From Pelotomaculum propionicicum (lineage in GTDB: Bacteria > Bacillota > Desulfotomaculia > Desulfotomaculales > Pelotomaculaceae): DNA of 64,000 nucleotides. A program made the position numbers and the translations under genes. Shown piece after piece: positions 26,530 to 35,944 of this stretch (position 1 is the first letter of the stretch; every line of letters starts with the position of its first letter). The notes under the pieces are model-generated. The model did no database searches, had not been told where the DNA came from, and was given only the letters and a program-made list of their open reading frames with translations. The stretch covers positions 1 through 64,000 of the forward strand of contig NZ_QFFZ01000016.1 of the NCBI RefSeq assembly GCF_004369225.1, given 5' to 3'.

Positions 26530-26569
26530 TATGAGAAGCCTAGAGTTTTACCAGTGTTAGCTCTAGTAT

Positions 26570-26600
26570 CCAGAGCGAAAGCTCTGGGTATATTATTTTC
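26570..26600 (+). terminator. Terminator after mtrB
   Basis: CCAGAGC-gaaa-GCTCTGG: a 7-bp stem with a GNRA tetraloop, followed by a T-rich run. Confidence 0.7.
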
Positions 26601-26679
26601 ATTTGAAAAAGAGGAATCCCGGCCATGCTGGTAGAAAAACATAGGCGTGCCGCCAAAATCTCTTTGAGGAGGCTTCAAT

Positions 26680-26871
26680 GTGTGGACGGTGGTCTATATT
26701 GCGCCAACTAAGAATGAGGCGGAAAGGCTGAAAAAGATTCTAACCACTGAGGGTTTTCTGGTGAAATTAAGGGCAATAGGCCTGCCTCAGGCTAATAACG
26801 CCTGCTCGGTCGAGATTCTGGTATGCGAGTCAGAGGTTGATGAAGCCATGGAGATACTTAATTCCATTTAG
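26680..26871 (+). CDS. Small DUF2007-like protein
   Basis: A 63-residue protein starting at GTG, 7 bases after [27 protein letters not shown] and [17 protein letters not shown] form a small alpha/beta (ferredoxin-like) fold as in DUF2007 putative signal-transducing proteins. It ends 17 bases before accD and is probably cotranscribed with it. I recall this pairing with accDA in Peptococcaceae, but its role is unknown. Confidence 0.75.
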   Translation: MWTVVYIAPTKNEAERLKKILTTEGFLVKLRAIGLPQANNACSVEILVCESEVDEAMEILNSI

Positions 26872-26888
26872 GGCAAGGGGTGTTTATT

Positions 26889-27740
26889 TTGGTTTTGGAA
26901 GCTTTCCGCAAACAAAAGCAAACTACAGTTCAGCCTGACACTGAAAACCGCGATATCCCCGATGGTATTTGGATCAAGTGTTCTCGCTGCGAAGAAATCC
27001 TTTTAAATAAAGATCTGGACAAGAATTATAAGGTTTGTCATAAATGCGGTTTCCACTTCCGGCTGAAGGCTGCCGAACGTATTAAAATGATTTTAGATGA
27101 GGGAAGCTTCCGGGAGATTGACGCCGGTATCCTTCCGGTCAACCCTTTTAAACTGGCTGACTATGAAAGAAAATTAAGGGAAGCGCGTGATAAAAGCGGG
27201 CTCAATGAAGCGGTGGTGGCCGGTGAGGGGTCCATTGAGGGTGTTCCGGTGATCACAGCGATCATGGACACCAACTTCATGATGGGTAGTATGGGTACCG
27301 TAGTGGGTGAGAAGATTACCAGGGCCATTGAAGCAGCGGCTGCGCAAAAGAAACCACTGATTATCTTTGCCGCTTCGGGCGGTGCGCGCATGCAGGAGGG
27401 AATCCTGTCTTTAATGCAGCTGGCCAAAACAGTTGAAGCTCTGGCCAGGCTGAGTGAGGCGGGTCAGCTGTACATATCCGTGCTTACAGACCCCACTACC
27501 GGCGGTGTCAGCGCCAGTTTCGCCGCGCTTGGCGATATAATTCTGGCGGAGCCGGAGGCCATGATCGGCTTTACCGGTCCAAGGGTAATCGAGCAGACCA
27601 TACGCCAAAAACTGCCGGAAGGTTTCCAGCGGGCCGAGTTCTTTGAACAGCACGGTTTTGTTGACAAGATAGTACCCCGGTCCCAAATGAAAGAAACCCT
27701 GGCCAAACTCTTGAAACTACATCTGCAGGGGGAACAATAG
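26889..27740 (+). CDS. accD: Acetyl-CoA carboxylase carboxyltransferase subunit beta
   Basis: Beta subunit of the carboxyltransferase that moves CO2 from biotin to acetyl-CoA, the first step of fatty-acid synthesis. The N-terminal zinc ribbon C-x2-C...C-x2-C ([15 protein letters not shown]) and the crotonase-like core [18 protein letters not shown] and [13 protein letters not shown] are present. TTG 26889 is chosen because AAGGGG lies 8 bases before it; a GTG at 26880 overlaps that site. accA starts 3 bases after the stop, so the two subunits are made together. Confidence 0.95.
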   Translation: MVLEAFRKQKQTTVQPDTENRDIPDGIWIKCSRCEEILLNKDLDKNYKVCHKCGFHFRLKAAERIKMILDEGSFREIDAGILPVNPFKLADYERKLREARDKSGLNEAVVAGEGSIEGVPVITAIMDTNFMMGSMGTVVGEKITRAIEAAAAQKKPLIIFAASGGARMQEGILSLMQLAKTVEALARLSEAGQLYISVLTDPTTGGVSASFAALGDIILAEPEAMIGFTGPRVIEQTIRQKLPEGFQRAEFFEQHGFVDKIVPRSQMKETLAKLLKLHLQGEQ

Positions 27741-27743
27741 AGT

Positions 27744-28697
27744 ATGGCGGCCATTTTAGAGTTTGAAAAGCCGATCCAGGAGCTGGAAAATAAAATAAGT
27801 GAATTGCGCACTTTTTCTAAAGAAAAGGGTATTGACCTGTCAAATGAAATAGCCATTTTAGAAAAAAGGGCTGTGGAAGTCAGGGAATTAATATACAGCA
27901 ACCTTACCGCGTGGCAGCACGTGCTGATAGCGCGCCATCCGGAGCGCCCCAACACCTCTGATTATATTAATTATCTCTTTCAGGATTTCATTGAAATGCA
28001 CGGGGACCGTTATTATGGCGACGACCCGGCGGTAATAGGCGGTATCGGCCGTTTTAACGGGCGACCCGTAACAGTCATCGGCCAGCTTAAAGGGAAAGAC
28101 ACCAAGGAAAACCTGGCCAGAAATTTTGGCATGGCCCACCCGGAGGGCTACCGCAAGGCTATGCGCCTGATGAAGCAGGCGGAAAAGTTCAACCGCCCGG
28201 TGGTCTGTTTTATTGATACACCCGGAGCTTACCCAGGTATCGGCGCTGAGGAAAGGGGCCAGTTTGAGGCCATCGCCAGAAGCATACTAATTATGGCCAC
28301 TCTCAAAGTGCCGATTATAGCGGTTGTTATTGGTGAAGGTTTTAGCGGCGGCGCCCTGGGGATCGGGGTGGGGGACCGGATTTTAATGCAGGAGCACTCA
28401 ATCTATTCTGTAATCACCCCGGAAGGTTACGCCAGTATTTTATGGAAGGACTCCACCCGCAACCGCGAGGCTGCGGAGACCATCCGGATTGTCGCCCGTG
28501 ACATCCAGAAGCTTGGGGTGGCCGATAAAATTGTGCCCGAGCCTGTAGGGGGCGCGCACCGTGACCCTGCAGCCGCCGCGGGATTTTTAGGCGAAGCGAT
28601 AGCTGAAACTATGGAGGAGCTTTTAGAACTTGCACCCGAGGCGCTGCTTGCCCGGAGATACGAAAAATACCGCTCCATAGGGAATTTGGCGGATTAA
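27744..28697 (+). CDS. accA: Acetyl-CoA carboxylase carboxyltransferase subunit alpha
   Basis: Alpha subunit, 317 residues, partner of accD. It begins with the coiled-coil EFEKPIQELENKISELR, then WQHVLIARHPERPNTSDYI, the core PVVCFIDTPGAYPGIGAEER and GEGFSGGALGIGVGDRI. Length and order are normal. AGGGGGAA precedes the ATG. A REP-like palindrome follows and separates it from pfkA. Confidence 0.95.
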   Translation: MAAILEFEKPIQELENKISELRTFSKEKGIDLSNEIAILEKRAVEVRELIYSNLTAWQHVLIARHPERPNTSDYINYLFQDFIEMHGDRYYGDDPAVIGGIGRFNGRPVTVIGQLKGKDTKENLARNFGMAHPEGYRKAMRLMKQAEKFNRPVVCFIDTPGAYPGIGAEERGQFEAIARSILIMATLKVPIIAVVIGEGFSGGALGIGVGDRILMQEHSIYSVITPEGYASILWKDSTRNREAAETIRIVARDIQKLGVADKIVPEPVGGAHRDPAAAAGFLGEAIAETMEELLELAPEALLARRYEKYRSIGNLAD

Positions 28698-28724
28698 TTA
28701 CAGCAGGCGCCGACAAAAAAATAA

Positions 28725-28800
28725 AAGAGGGTCAGGCGGTAACTTATTTGCATTTAAAGGAATCAGCAGCAAGATGATAAGTTAAATGCCTGACCCTCTT
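28725..28800. repeat. REP-like palindrome AAGAGGGTCAGGC
   Basis: AAGAGGGTCAGGC (28725-28737) is matched exactly by GCCTGACCCTCTT (28788-28800); inside, AACTTAT (28741-28747) pairs with ATAAGTT (28777-28783). It forms a long, interrupted hairpin between accA and pfkA and may also end transcription. Confidence 0.65.
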
Positions 28801-28871
28801 GCGCGTAATAAATTGGCGCCGCTAAAGGCAATATATATAACAGTGGCTATACCGACAGGAGGTAAGTGCTG

Positions 28872-29834
28872 TTGCAAAGAATTGCTTTATTGACCAGCGG
28901 CGGGGATTCACCCGGTATGAACGCCTGTATCAGGGCTGTGGCGCGCAAAGCTATCTACCATGGCCTCGAGGTTATGGGAATAAAACGGGGCTTTAACGGT
29001 TTTATTGAAGCCGATATGTACCCGATGAACCTGGGTTCCGTCGCCGGTATTATTCACAGGGGAGGTACGATCCTGCATACTGCCCGTTCGGACCATTTTA
29101 TGACACCTGAAGGGCGGGCTAAAGCGAATGAAAACGTAAAGCGATTTGGCATCCAGGGCCTGGTGGTGATCGGGGGGGACGGGTCGTTTCGCGGCGCCAG
29201 TGTATTCCACCAGGAGTATGGGCTGCCTGTAATAGGAGTGCCCGGCACGATTGACAATGATATTGCCGGCACCGATCAGAGCATCGGGTTTGACACGGCC
29301 GTGAATACCGCAGTGGAGGCAATCAGTAAAATCAGAGATACCGCTACCTCGCACGAGCGAACTTTTATCATTGAGGTAATGGGCCGGCATTTCGGTTTTA
29401 TCGCGCTTGCCGCCGGCCTGGCCGGGGGCGCCGAGTCAATCCTGGTGCCTGAGTGCCCTTTCAACTACGACGAAATATGTGAACGGCTGATGCGGGGCTA
29501 CAAGCGCGGCAAACTCCACAGTATCATAGTGGTTGCCGAAGGGGTGGCCGGCGGCATAGAAGTGGGCCGCATCATCAAGGAGCGCACAGGTTTTGACACT
29601 AAGGTCACTATCTTAGGGCACCTGCAGCGGGGCGGCATGCCGTCCGCCGCTGATTTGATCCTGGCCAGCCGCATGGGCGCCAGAGCTGTGGAACTGCTTA
29701 TGGCCGGGTCCAAAAAAGACATGGTTGGCGTTAAGGCAGGGGAGATTATCGCTGTGGATATCGACGAGGCTTTAAGCCAGACCAAGGCTATTGACACGGA
29801 AATGTGCAATCTGGCAGTTTCCCTGTCCATCTAA
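28872..29834 (+). CDS. pfkA: ATP-dependent 6-phosphofructokinase
   Basis: About 320 residues. It phosphorylates fructose 6-phosphate. Seen: [18 protein letters not shown] (ATP loop), [26 protein letters not shown] with the catalytic Asp, and [20 protein letters not shown]. The GGDGS form is typical of ATP-using enzymes, whereas PPi-dependent ones often have GGDDT. TTG 28872 lies 8 bases after AGGAGGT; the GTG at 28866 is too close. pyk follows 60 bases later, so the two irreversible glycolytic steps are neighbours. Confidence 0.95.
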   Translation: MQRIALLTSGGDSPGMNACIRAVARKAIYHGLEVMGIKRGFNGFIEADMYPMNLGSVAGIIHRGGTILHTARSDHFMTPEGRAKANENVKRFGIQGLVVIGGDGSFRGASVFHQEYGLPVIGVPGTIDNDIAGTDQSIGFDTAVNTAVEAISKIRDTATSHERTFIIEVMGRHFGFIALAAGLAGGAESILVPECPFNYDEICERLMRGYKRGKLHSIIVVAEGVAGGIEVGRIIKERTGFDTKVTILGHLQRGGMPSAADLILASRMGARAVELLMAGSKKDMVGVKAGEIIAVDIDEALSQTKAIDTEMCNLAVSLSI

Positions 29835-29895
29835 CCGTTTCTAAAGTTGAAATATTGTTGCAACGGGGCAGCATTGTTTTGCAGGAGGGAAGCAA

Positions 29896-31650
29896 GTGCG
29901 TAAAACAAAAATAGTTTGTACTATCGGGCCTGCCAGCGACAGCCTGGACATGCTGAAGAAACTTCTTCTGGCAGGGATGAATGTCGCCCGCCTTAATTTT
30001 TCACACGGCACACATGAAGAACACGGGCGCCGTATTTCAAACATACGCAGGGCGGCCGCGGCTGTTGGCAAAAACGTGGCCATTATGCTCGATACCAAGG
30101 GGCCTGAGATCCGTCTGGGTTATTTTAAGAAAGAGCCGGTCCTGCTTGAGGAGGGCGCTCAGGTTACACTCACCACAGAGGCTGTCAAGGGGGACAGGGA
30201 ACGCATACCTGTCTCCTACCCCGGCCTTCCCAGGGATGTCAAGGAAGGCGATACGATTATGGTCGCGGATGGCTTAATCGCTCTCAGAGTTTTATCGACA
30301 GCCGATAAGGATATCAATTGTCTGGTGATAAACGGTGGTGAGCTGACCAGCCAAAAAGGAGTCAACGTGCCGGGCGGGGCGTATAACCTGCCTGCTGTTA
30401 CGGATAAGGATATCCAGGACATAAGGTTTGGTGTGGAACAAAAGCTGGATTACATAGCGGCTTCTTTTATCAGGAAATCTGCTGATGTCCTTTCGATCAG
30501 AGAGATCATTGAAAAAGCCGGGGGCAGCCTTGACATTATCGCCAAGATCGAAAGCAGGAAGGCAGTAGATAACCTGGATGAAATCATCAAAGTATCCGAC
30601 GGGATCATGGTGGCCAGAGGAGACCTGGGGGTGGAGATCCCTGTGGAAGAAGTGCCGCTGGTGCAAAAAGTGATTATAGAGAAATGCAACCTGCTTGGCA
30701 AGCCGGTGGTTACAGCCACCCAGATGCTTGAGTCGATGATCAACAACCCCAGGCCTACCAGGGCTGAAGCCAGTGATGTGGCCAACGCCATTTTTGACGG
30801 CTCAGACGCGCTGATGCTTTCCGGGGAGACTGCCGCCGGGAAACACCCGCTGGAGGCTGTGGAAACAATGGCCCGTATAGCCGAGCGAGCTGAAGCGGCT
30901 TTGCAGTATGACAAGCTGCTGGGCAGGGAGGGTTCTATCTCTACCAGGCAGACTGTGACCAACGCTATCGGCCTGGCCACCTGCGCTATTGCCCATGCGC
31001 TGGGGGCGGCGGCCATTATCAGTTCCACCGAATCCGGCCATACGGCTAAAATGGTCTCCAAATACCGCCCGCAGGCGCCTATTATCGCGGTTACCACGCA
31101 TCAGGAGGTTATGCGGAAGCTGGCATTGAACTGGGGGGTCCAGCCTGTACTGGCCAGGGTGACTAAAAATACCGATGAGATGATGGCTGAAGCTATTGAG
31201 GCCTCATTAAACTCCGGCCTGATCAAAGGCGGCGACCTGGTAGTGTTTACCGCCGGGATTCCGGTGGGTATTAAAGGGACGACCAACCTGATCAGGGTCC
31301 ATACGGTGAGCGATATCCTGGTCAGGGGCACCGGGATCGGCAGCAGGGCGGTTACCGGGACTGTAAAGGTTGCGCGCACAAGCAGGGAAGCCCTGGCTAA
31401 GGTTGAGCAGGGTGATATCCTGGTGGCGCCCGATACAGACAGTGAATATAATCCCGCCATGGCCAAAGCAGGGGCGGTAATCACTGAAACAGGCGGGCTT
31501 ACCTCGCACGCCGCGATTGTCTGTCTGGAGTATGATCTACCTGTAGTAGTAGGCGCGGAACGCGCAACCGAAATTCTTGCGGACGGAGCCACCGTCACCG
31601 TAGACGGGCTCAGAGGCCTGGTCTACAGAGGCAAAGCCAAAGTACTTTAA
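29896..31650 (+). CDS. pyk: Pyruvate kinase with C-terminal PEP-utilising domain
   Basis: A 584-residue pyruvate kinase. Seen: TKIVCTIGPAS, MNVARLNFSHG, MLDTKGPEIRLG, IIAKIESRKAV with the catalytic Lys, and MVARGDLGVEIP. After residue 475 a phosphohistidine-type domain is appended (AKAGAVITETGGLTSHAAIV with the Thr-Ser-His), as in Bacillus and Geobacillus enzymes, where it modulates the kinase. GGAGGGAAGC precedes the GTG. It converges with sodA, whose stop is only 6 bases away. Confidence 0.95.
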   Translation: MRKTKIVCTIGPASDSLDMLKKLLLAGMNVARLNFSHGTHEEHGRRISNIRRAAAAVGKNVAIMLDTKGPEIRLGYFKKEPVLLEEGAQVTLTTEAVKGDRERIPVSYPGLPRDVKEGDTIMVADGLIALRVLSTADKDINCLVINGGELTSQKGVNVPGGAYNLPAVTDKDIQDIRFGVEQKLDYIAASFIRKSADVLSIREIIEKAGGSLDIIAKIESRKAVDNLDEIIKVSDGIMVARGDLGVEIPVEEVPLVQKVIIEKCNLLGKPVVTATQMLESMINNPRPTRAEASDVANAIFDGSDALMLSGETAAGKHPLEAVETMARIAERAEAALQYDKLLGREGSISTRQTVTNAIGLATCAIAHALGAAAIISSTESGHTAKMVSKYRPQAPIIAVTTHQEVMRKLALNWGVQPVLARVTKNTDEMMAEAIEASLNSGLIKGGDLVVFTAGIPVGIKGTTNLIRVHTVSDILVRGTGIGSRAVTGTVKVARTSREALAKVEQGDILVAPDTDSEYNPAMAKAGAVITETGGLTSHAAIVCLEYDLPVVVGAERATEILADGATVTVDGLRGLVYRGKAKVL

Positions 31651-31655
31651 ATTTT

Positions 31656-32303
31656 TCACATAGTCAGCGGCAGCTGTCCCTGGACTGCTGATAAAAATCT
31701 CCTGTCAACCTCTCGCCAGTTAACTATTTTCCACCAGATTTTTACGTAATCAGCGCGCCGGTATTGATAATCCAGGTAGTAGGCATGCTCCCATACGTCC
31801 AGGACCAGCACGGGGATACCACCCCATTGAGTTAAATTTTGGTGTTTTTCGGCAGTCAGTATTTCCGTCCGGTTCCAGGCAGGCTGCCAGACTAGAATTG
31901 CCCAACCTGAAGCTTCCACATTTATCGCCGCTTCAGTAAACTGTTCCTGAAAAGCAGGAAAACTGCCAAAATAGCTGGTTATCAAATTTTGGGTTAATGA
32001 ACCCGGCTGCCCGCCGCTGCCAACAGGAGCCATGACAGTCCAGTAAATACTATGCAGGATATGGCCGGAACCGTGGAAAGCAAGTTCCCGCTCCCAGTGC
32101 TTTACCAGCGCAAAATCTCTTTTCTGCCGGGCTTCCGCCAGTTTGAGTTCAGCTTTATTTAATCCCTCCACATAGGACTTATGGTGGTGGTCATGGTGGA
32201 ATCTTAGGGTTGTGGAACTGATTACAGGCTCAAGAGCATTATAAGGGTAAGGCAACGGAGGCAATTGGTGATTGCCTGCCGGCGCCATCGGATATGGCAT
32301 CAT
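31656..32303 (-). CDS. sodA: Superoxide dismutase (Fe/Mn)
   Basis: A 215-residue Fe/Mn-type enzyme that dismutates superoxide. The ligands are visible: the His in LRFHHDHHHKSYVEGLN, the His in FHGSGHILHSIYW, and the Asp and His in VLDVWEHAYYLDYQYRR. The N-terminus has a Pro-rich extension of about 10 residues. GGGAGG lies before the ATG. No signal peptide is present, so it is cytoplasmic. Iron and manganese forms cannot be separated reliably by eye. For an anaerobe it fits with the flavodiiron protein at 59033 as oxygen defence. Confidence 0.92.
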   Translation of the reverse strand: MMPYPMAPAGNHQLPPLPYPYNALEPVISSTTLRFHHDHHHKSYVEGLNKAELKLAEARQKRDFALVKHWERELAFHGSGHILHSIYWTVMAPVGSGGQPGSLTQNLITSYFGSFPAFQEQFTEAAINVEASGWAILVWQPAWNRTEILTAEKHQNLTQWGGIPVLVLDVWEHAYYLDYQYRRADYVKIWWKIVNWREVDRRFLSAVQGQLPLTM

Positions 32304-32375
32304 GCTAACCTCCCAGAATGTTGGTGTTATTTGGTAGTTAGTTTATTCTTCCATATAAAAAAAGTGCATACGAAA

Positions 32376-32419
32376 GCAAGGGAGGGAAGCAGGAGGACTC
32401 TTTTGCTTCCCTCCCTTGC
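32376..32419. repeat. Perfect 16-bp inverted repeat
   Basis: GCAAGGGAGGGAAGCA (32376-32391) and its exact complement (32404-32419) with a 12-base loop, between the divergent sodA and DedA genes. It could attenuate the DedA transcript or be a mobile-element scar. Confidence 0.6.
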
Positions 32420-32482
32420 CGGCTTATAAAGTTGCCGCCTCAGGGTATTCTATATGCAGAAGACCGGGAGGTGGGATTTTTT

Positions 32483-33088
32483 TTGTTTGATTTGATACTT
32501 GATTATCTGTCAAAACTGGGCCTCGGCGGGCTTTTGGCGGGAGTGTTCATAGAGGCGCTGGGGCTTCCGTTTCCTGGTGGAATTATGGTAATGGTCACCG
32601 GTATCCTGGTCGAGCAGGGCAGGATCAACTTTGTAAGCGCATTGGCAATAACGCTGTGCGGTTATTCTGCCGGTGCTATGACCGCCTATCTGATCGGCAG
32701 ATACCTGGGCCAGCCTTTTTTTATAAAGTGCGGCAAATTACTGCATATTTCACCCGGGCAGTTTGAGAAAGCTCAGACCTGGCTGGACCGTTCGGCGCCG
32801 GCTTTTATTGTTTTTGGACGTTTTCTGCCTGGCCTTAGTAATCTGACCCCTTACATGGCCGGGGTAAGCCGCATAGGTGCGGGGTTCTTTCTTTTTTACA
32901 ACTCAATTTTCACTCTGGGGTGGGGGGTGCTTTACCTGACTGTGGGCATGTTTTTCGGCCATAACTACCAGCTCATCGCTTACTACCTGAACTCAAAACT
33001 GCCGTTTGTGGGCTTGGGCGCGCTGGCTCTCTATTTCATCTATCATTATTTAAAAAGATATATTAAGAAAGGTGTTAAAAATATTTGA
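32483..33088 (+). CDS. DedA-family membrane protein
   Basis: About 201 residues with five to six hydrophobic segments. Seen: FIEALGLPFPGG near 21-32, the membrane re-entrant GRYLGQPFF and the family motif FGRFLPGLSNLTPYMAGVSR near 113-132. DedA proteins transport or flip lipids such as undecaprenyl phosphate or phosphatidylethanolamine in related species. TTG 32483 lies 7 bases after GGAGGTGGG; the upstream ORF start at 32432 lacks a ribosome site and conserved sequence. Confidence 0.85.
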   Translation: MFDLILDYLSKLGLGGLLAGVFIEALGLPFPGGIMVMVTGILVEQGRINFVSALAITLCGYSAGAMTAYLIGRYLGQPFFIKCGKLLHISPGQFEKAQTWLDRSAPAFIVFGRFLPGLSNLTPYMAGVSRIGAGFFLFYNSIFTLGWGVLYLTVGMFFGHNYQLIAYYLNSKLPFVGLGALALYFIYHYLKRYIKKGVKNI

Positions 33089-33150
33089 TCTGAAGGAAAA
33101 CCTAGCCACAGGGCGAATATAGAATGGCAAATCATCTGTGAGGGATTAAA

Positions 33151-34218
33151 ATGATCAGAGCAATAAAAGGCGATATCACGAATCTGCCATTTGAAGCAAT
33201 TGTTAACGCTGCTAATAGTCACCTGACGATGGGAGCAGGTGTGGCCGGCGCTATTAAGCGCAGGGGCGGCGATTCTATTGAGGCGGAGGCCGTGGCCAAA
33301 GGGCCTGTACCGGTGGGTGAGGCGGTTGTAACAGCGGCAGGCGCGCTTACGGCGCGGTATGTGATCCACGCTGCCGCCATGGGTCAGGATCTGGTCACAG
33401 ATGAGGCAAAGGTGCGGGCAGCCACCAGGAACGCCCTGCTGCGGGCGGAAGAACTGGCTTTGAAGAGCATAGCATTTCCTGCTTTGGGCACTGGTGTCGG
33501 CGGGCTTGATTTTGACCGGTCAGCCAGTACCATGGTGAGTGAGGCGAGGCGCCACCTCGCCAGGGGGTCGAGCCTTGATGAAGTTGCTTTTGTGCTTTTT
33601 GATGACACAGGACTCAGCGCATTCAATAAGTATACAGAGAGAAAAAGGGTAGTCTGCCTTGGAGACAGCATCACTTACGGCTTTCCCTATGGCCCGGGGG
33701 CGTCCTGGGTTGAAATTTGCGGCAGGGCGCTTGGCATAAAAATGGTCAATAAAGGAGCCAACGGCGATACCACACACGGCATGTGGCTGAGGTTTAAGAG
33801 AGACGTGGCGCCGTTTAACCCGGCCTATGTAATTATCATGGGCGGCGCGAATGACGCTTTCATGGGCTATAGCCTGGACGAAGTCGAGGAGAGTATTACC
33901 GACCTGGTTGGTGAAGCTTATGAAAACGGTATTTGCCCCTTATTAGGTTTGCCCGCTCCCCTTAACCTGGGCAACTTTGTGCCGGACGACGTGGGAATCG
34001 CAAGCTGTGAGCTTGATTCATTCAGGATTTGGATGAAAGAGTTCGCGGATGAAGAGCTGCTGCCGGTTTTGGATTTTTACACGCCGCTGCTGGTTGAAGC
34101 CACAGGGGCGGCACATCCCGGTTATTTTTCAGATGAGGCCCACCCCAATGAAACCGGATATCAGGTCATGGCCAGATCGGTAGAACCGGTATTGGCCAAC
34201 TTGAAAAAGGGATTATAA
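33151..34218 (+). CDS. Macro domain fused to SGNH/GDSL hydrolase
   Basis: A 355-residue two-domain protein. Residues 1-165 form a macro domain that binds ADP-ribose-like ligands: IKGDITNLPFEAIVNAANSH at 5-24, MGAGVAGAIKRRGG, FPALGTGVGGL. Residues 166-350 form an SGNH hydrolase: GDSIT with Ser173, GGAND with Asn234, DEAHPN with Asp328 and His331, the catalytic triad. Macro domains remove ADP-ribosyl or O-acetyl groups, and SGNH enzymes are esterases. The pair could act on O-acetyl-ADP-ribose or an ADP-ribosylated ester, but this is inference. The single ORF has no internal start. Confidence 0.85.
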   Translation: MIRAIKGDITNLPFEAIVNAANSHLTMGAGVAGAIKRRGGDSIEAEAVAKGPVPVGEAVVTAAGALTARYVIHAAAMGQDLVTDEAKVRAATRNALLRAEELALKSIAFPALGTGVGGLDFDRSASTMVSEARRHLARGSSLDEVAFVLFDDTGLSAFNKYTERKRVVCLGDSITYGFPYGPGASWVEICGRALGIKMVNKGANGDTTHGMWLRFKRDVAPFNPAYVIIMGGANDAFMGYSLDEVEESITDLVGEAYENGICPLLGLPAPLNLGNFVPDDVGIASCELDSFRIWMKEFADEELLPVLDFYTPLLVEATGAAHPGYFSDEAHPNETGYQVMARSVEPVLANLKKGL

Positions 34219-34295
34219 GAAGAATTATAGGCTGGAGAGTCCCTGCGCATGAGCCAGTTGGTACCTCTATTTTTTAATCTGGGGGTAAAAAAGGT

Positions 34296-34802
34296 ATGTT
34301 TAAAGAGATAGCCTTCCCGGAGTTCATCGGGGAGACGGAACAGGCTGTGGTTCTGGTGGTACCGGCTCTGGATCAAGACCTGTCAGTGCTGTTTAACAGG
34401 TTTCACGAAGGCGAGGAAATTGATTACTGGTTTAAGTGGGAATTGAAATCAGGTGAAACTGACGGGTTTATGGTCGCGCTGCAAATAGGTTGGGACGAGG
34501 AGGACGTAATTTCTATCGGTTTTACCTTCGACATGTGGGAATACCTGCCGGTGATTACCAAAAGGAGCAACCTCGTTTTAATGACTGACTGGGCTTTAAT
34601 TGAAGAAGGGATTGCCGCGGGTATGGACAAAATGGGCAGGTTTAGACCTAAAGCACTACTGGTGCGTGATGTCGGGCAGGGAATAGACGAACTCTCAAGC
34701 ACTGTGGCGGAACAGGCTATGTTCAGTGAAAAAAGCACTGAACTGATCCAACTCCTTGAAATTCTGCAGCGCAGCTTTGTATCTGGGTATAATATGCATT
34801 AA
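34296..34802 (+). CDS. Hypothetical protein, 168 residues
   Basis: Not recognised. It is acidic and soluble; VVLVVPALDQDLSVLFNRFH and ITKRSNLVLMTDWALIEEGI suggest alternating strands and helices. The C-terminus (SEKSTELIQLLEILQ) is helical. AAAAAGG lies upstream of the ATG. It stands 77 bases after the macro-SGNH gene on the same strand, with a strong terminator after it, so the two may form one transcript. No signal peptide or membrane segment is evident. Confidence 0.6.
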   Translation: MFKEIAFPEFIGETEQAVVLVVPALDQDLSVLFNRFHEGEEIDYWFKWELKSGETDGFMVALQIGWDEEDVISIGFTFDMWEYLPVITKRSNLVLMTDWALIEEGIAAGMDKMGRFRPKALLVRDVGQGIDELSSTVAEQAMFSEKSTELIQLLEILQRSFVSGYNMH

Positions 34803-34830
34803 TTGATTAACTGATGCAACCCTGATCTAA

Positions 34831-34855
34831 AAAGCAGGGTCCACTACCCTGCTTT
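34831..34855. terminator. Bidirectional terminator
   Basis: AAAGCAGGGT (34831-34840) and ACCCTGCTTT (34846-34855) form a 10-bp stem between convergent genes. Confidence 0.75.
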
Positions 34856-34882
34856 GCTAACATTAAAGAATTTTTGTTAGTC

Positions 34883-35182
34883 TTAGAACCTTACTATAAT
34901 AGATTTTTCATTCTCATTATATACCGCGTTATATTTACCCTTTTGCTGAATATTAAAGTGTTTGAAAAAACCTCTGGCGCCTATCTTGTTCTTGTTAAGG
35001 ATCAAACCATTTTCATTGTTTGATGCTTTAATTCTAATGGTTTTGGTGTCTGGATCAAAAGCAAGTTCAACATATTTTGTATCAAATTTGTCCATAAGTT
35101 TTTTATTTAGGGTGAGATGATTTTTCGAAATTGCTACAGTCGCTTCTTTTTCGAAACGGGGTTTATAGACTTCAAAAGCCAT
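34883..35182 (-). CDS. Conserved small protein, ~99 residues, function unknown
   Basis: Starts MAFEVYKPRFEKEATVAISK; an excellent AAAGGAG lies 8 bases before the ATG at 35182 (the longer frame to 35215 is not needed). VAISKNHLTLNKKLMDKF followed by YVELAFDPDTKTIRIKA has the strand-turn-strand look of AbrB-type swapped-hairpin proteins, and a second similar part ends RF. It may bind DNA, but a known family could not be assigned. It stands alone on the minus strand. Confidence 0.6.
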   Translation of the reverse strand: MAFEVYKPRFEKEATVAISKNHLTLNKKLMDKFDTKYVELAFDPDTKTIRIKASNNENGLILNKNKIGARGFFKHFNIQQKGKYNAVYNENEKSIIVRF

Positions 35183-35432
35183 AATCACATCTCCTTTTAG
35201 ATTGTATAAATGCATTATAAATTAATTATTTTTTATAGTCAAATATAAAAGCACAAATTTTTTCATAAATTTAACGTATGATAAAATAACTTTTAAAGTC
35301 TTTTTAATTTAACTAATAATATATCAAAATACAAAAACGGTAATACATGGAATGGTATGAATCTTTTTATAATTAGTGTGATATAATATTTTATCAAGTT
35401 CTAATATTAATTTTTATACAGAGGTGTAGAGA

Positions 35433-35648
35433 GTGTTATCTTTTCTGGAAAAATTAAAAACTAAAAAGGACAAGGAAGCCAAGAAAGAAACAACATGTAC
35501 TTGCGGAGAAACTGTTGAGATTTTCCCGGGTGAAAAAAAAGAGATGTATTTCTGCAGAAGCTGTAATAAACTGCTTTACTACGTTGAACAAGAATTGGAG
35601 TTGCCAAAAATCATCCCTATAAGCCTGGGGTGGTTGAAAAAAAAGTAA
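35433..35648 (+). CDS. Small zinc-ribbon-like protein, 71 residues
   Basis: A GTG start after AGAGGTG. The N-terminus is Lys-rich; two Cys pairs (TCTCGE and YFCRSCNKLLYY) are spaced like a zinc ribbon. TATAAT at 35382-35387 may be the promoter. A function is not assigned. The 278 bases after it contain no gene I can support. Confidence 0.5.
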   Translation: MLSFLEKLKTKKDKEAKKETTCTCGETVEIFPGEKKEMYFCRSCNKLLYYVEQELELPKIIPISLGWLKKK

Positions 35649-35944
35649 TAACAGTTAAGTTATTAAAAAAATAATAAATATTAGGATAAAAGCAGTATTA
35701 ACTTAATAAGATCAATTTATAGCTATTTTCTCACCTGCTTAAGCTTATTGAAAAACAACCATTATGAAAAGGATCAGGAAAAAGAAAAATATGATTAATC
35801 CTGATGAACCAGTTGATGTTGTACCGGGTATTAACCAAACCTCCCTTGAAGTCATACTTTTATGAATTAGAATATGCCCTAAACTGTTTAAAGTTACAAT
35901 GAATTGCCTTAGTGCTTAACTATTAAATGATTAAGGTGACGATA

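Noticed and set aside
26531-26580. GAG/TAG repeats after mtrB as a TRAP binding array
   Set aside because: Spacing between the triplets is irregular (0, 3, 5, 6, 11 bases) instead of 2-3; the hairpin at 26570 explains the region better.
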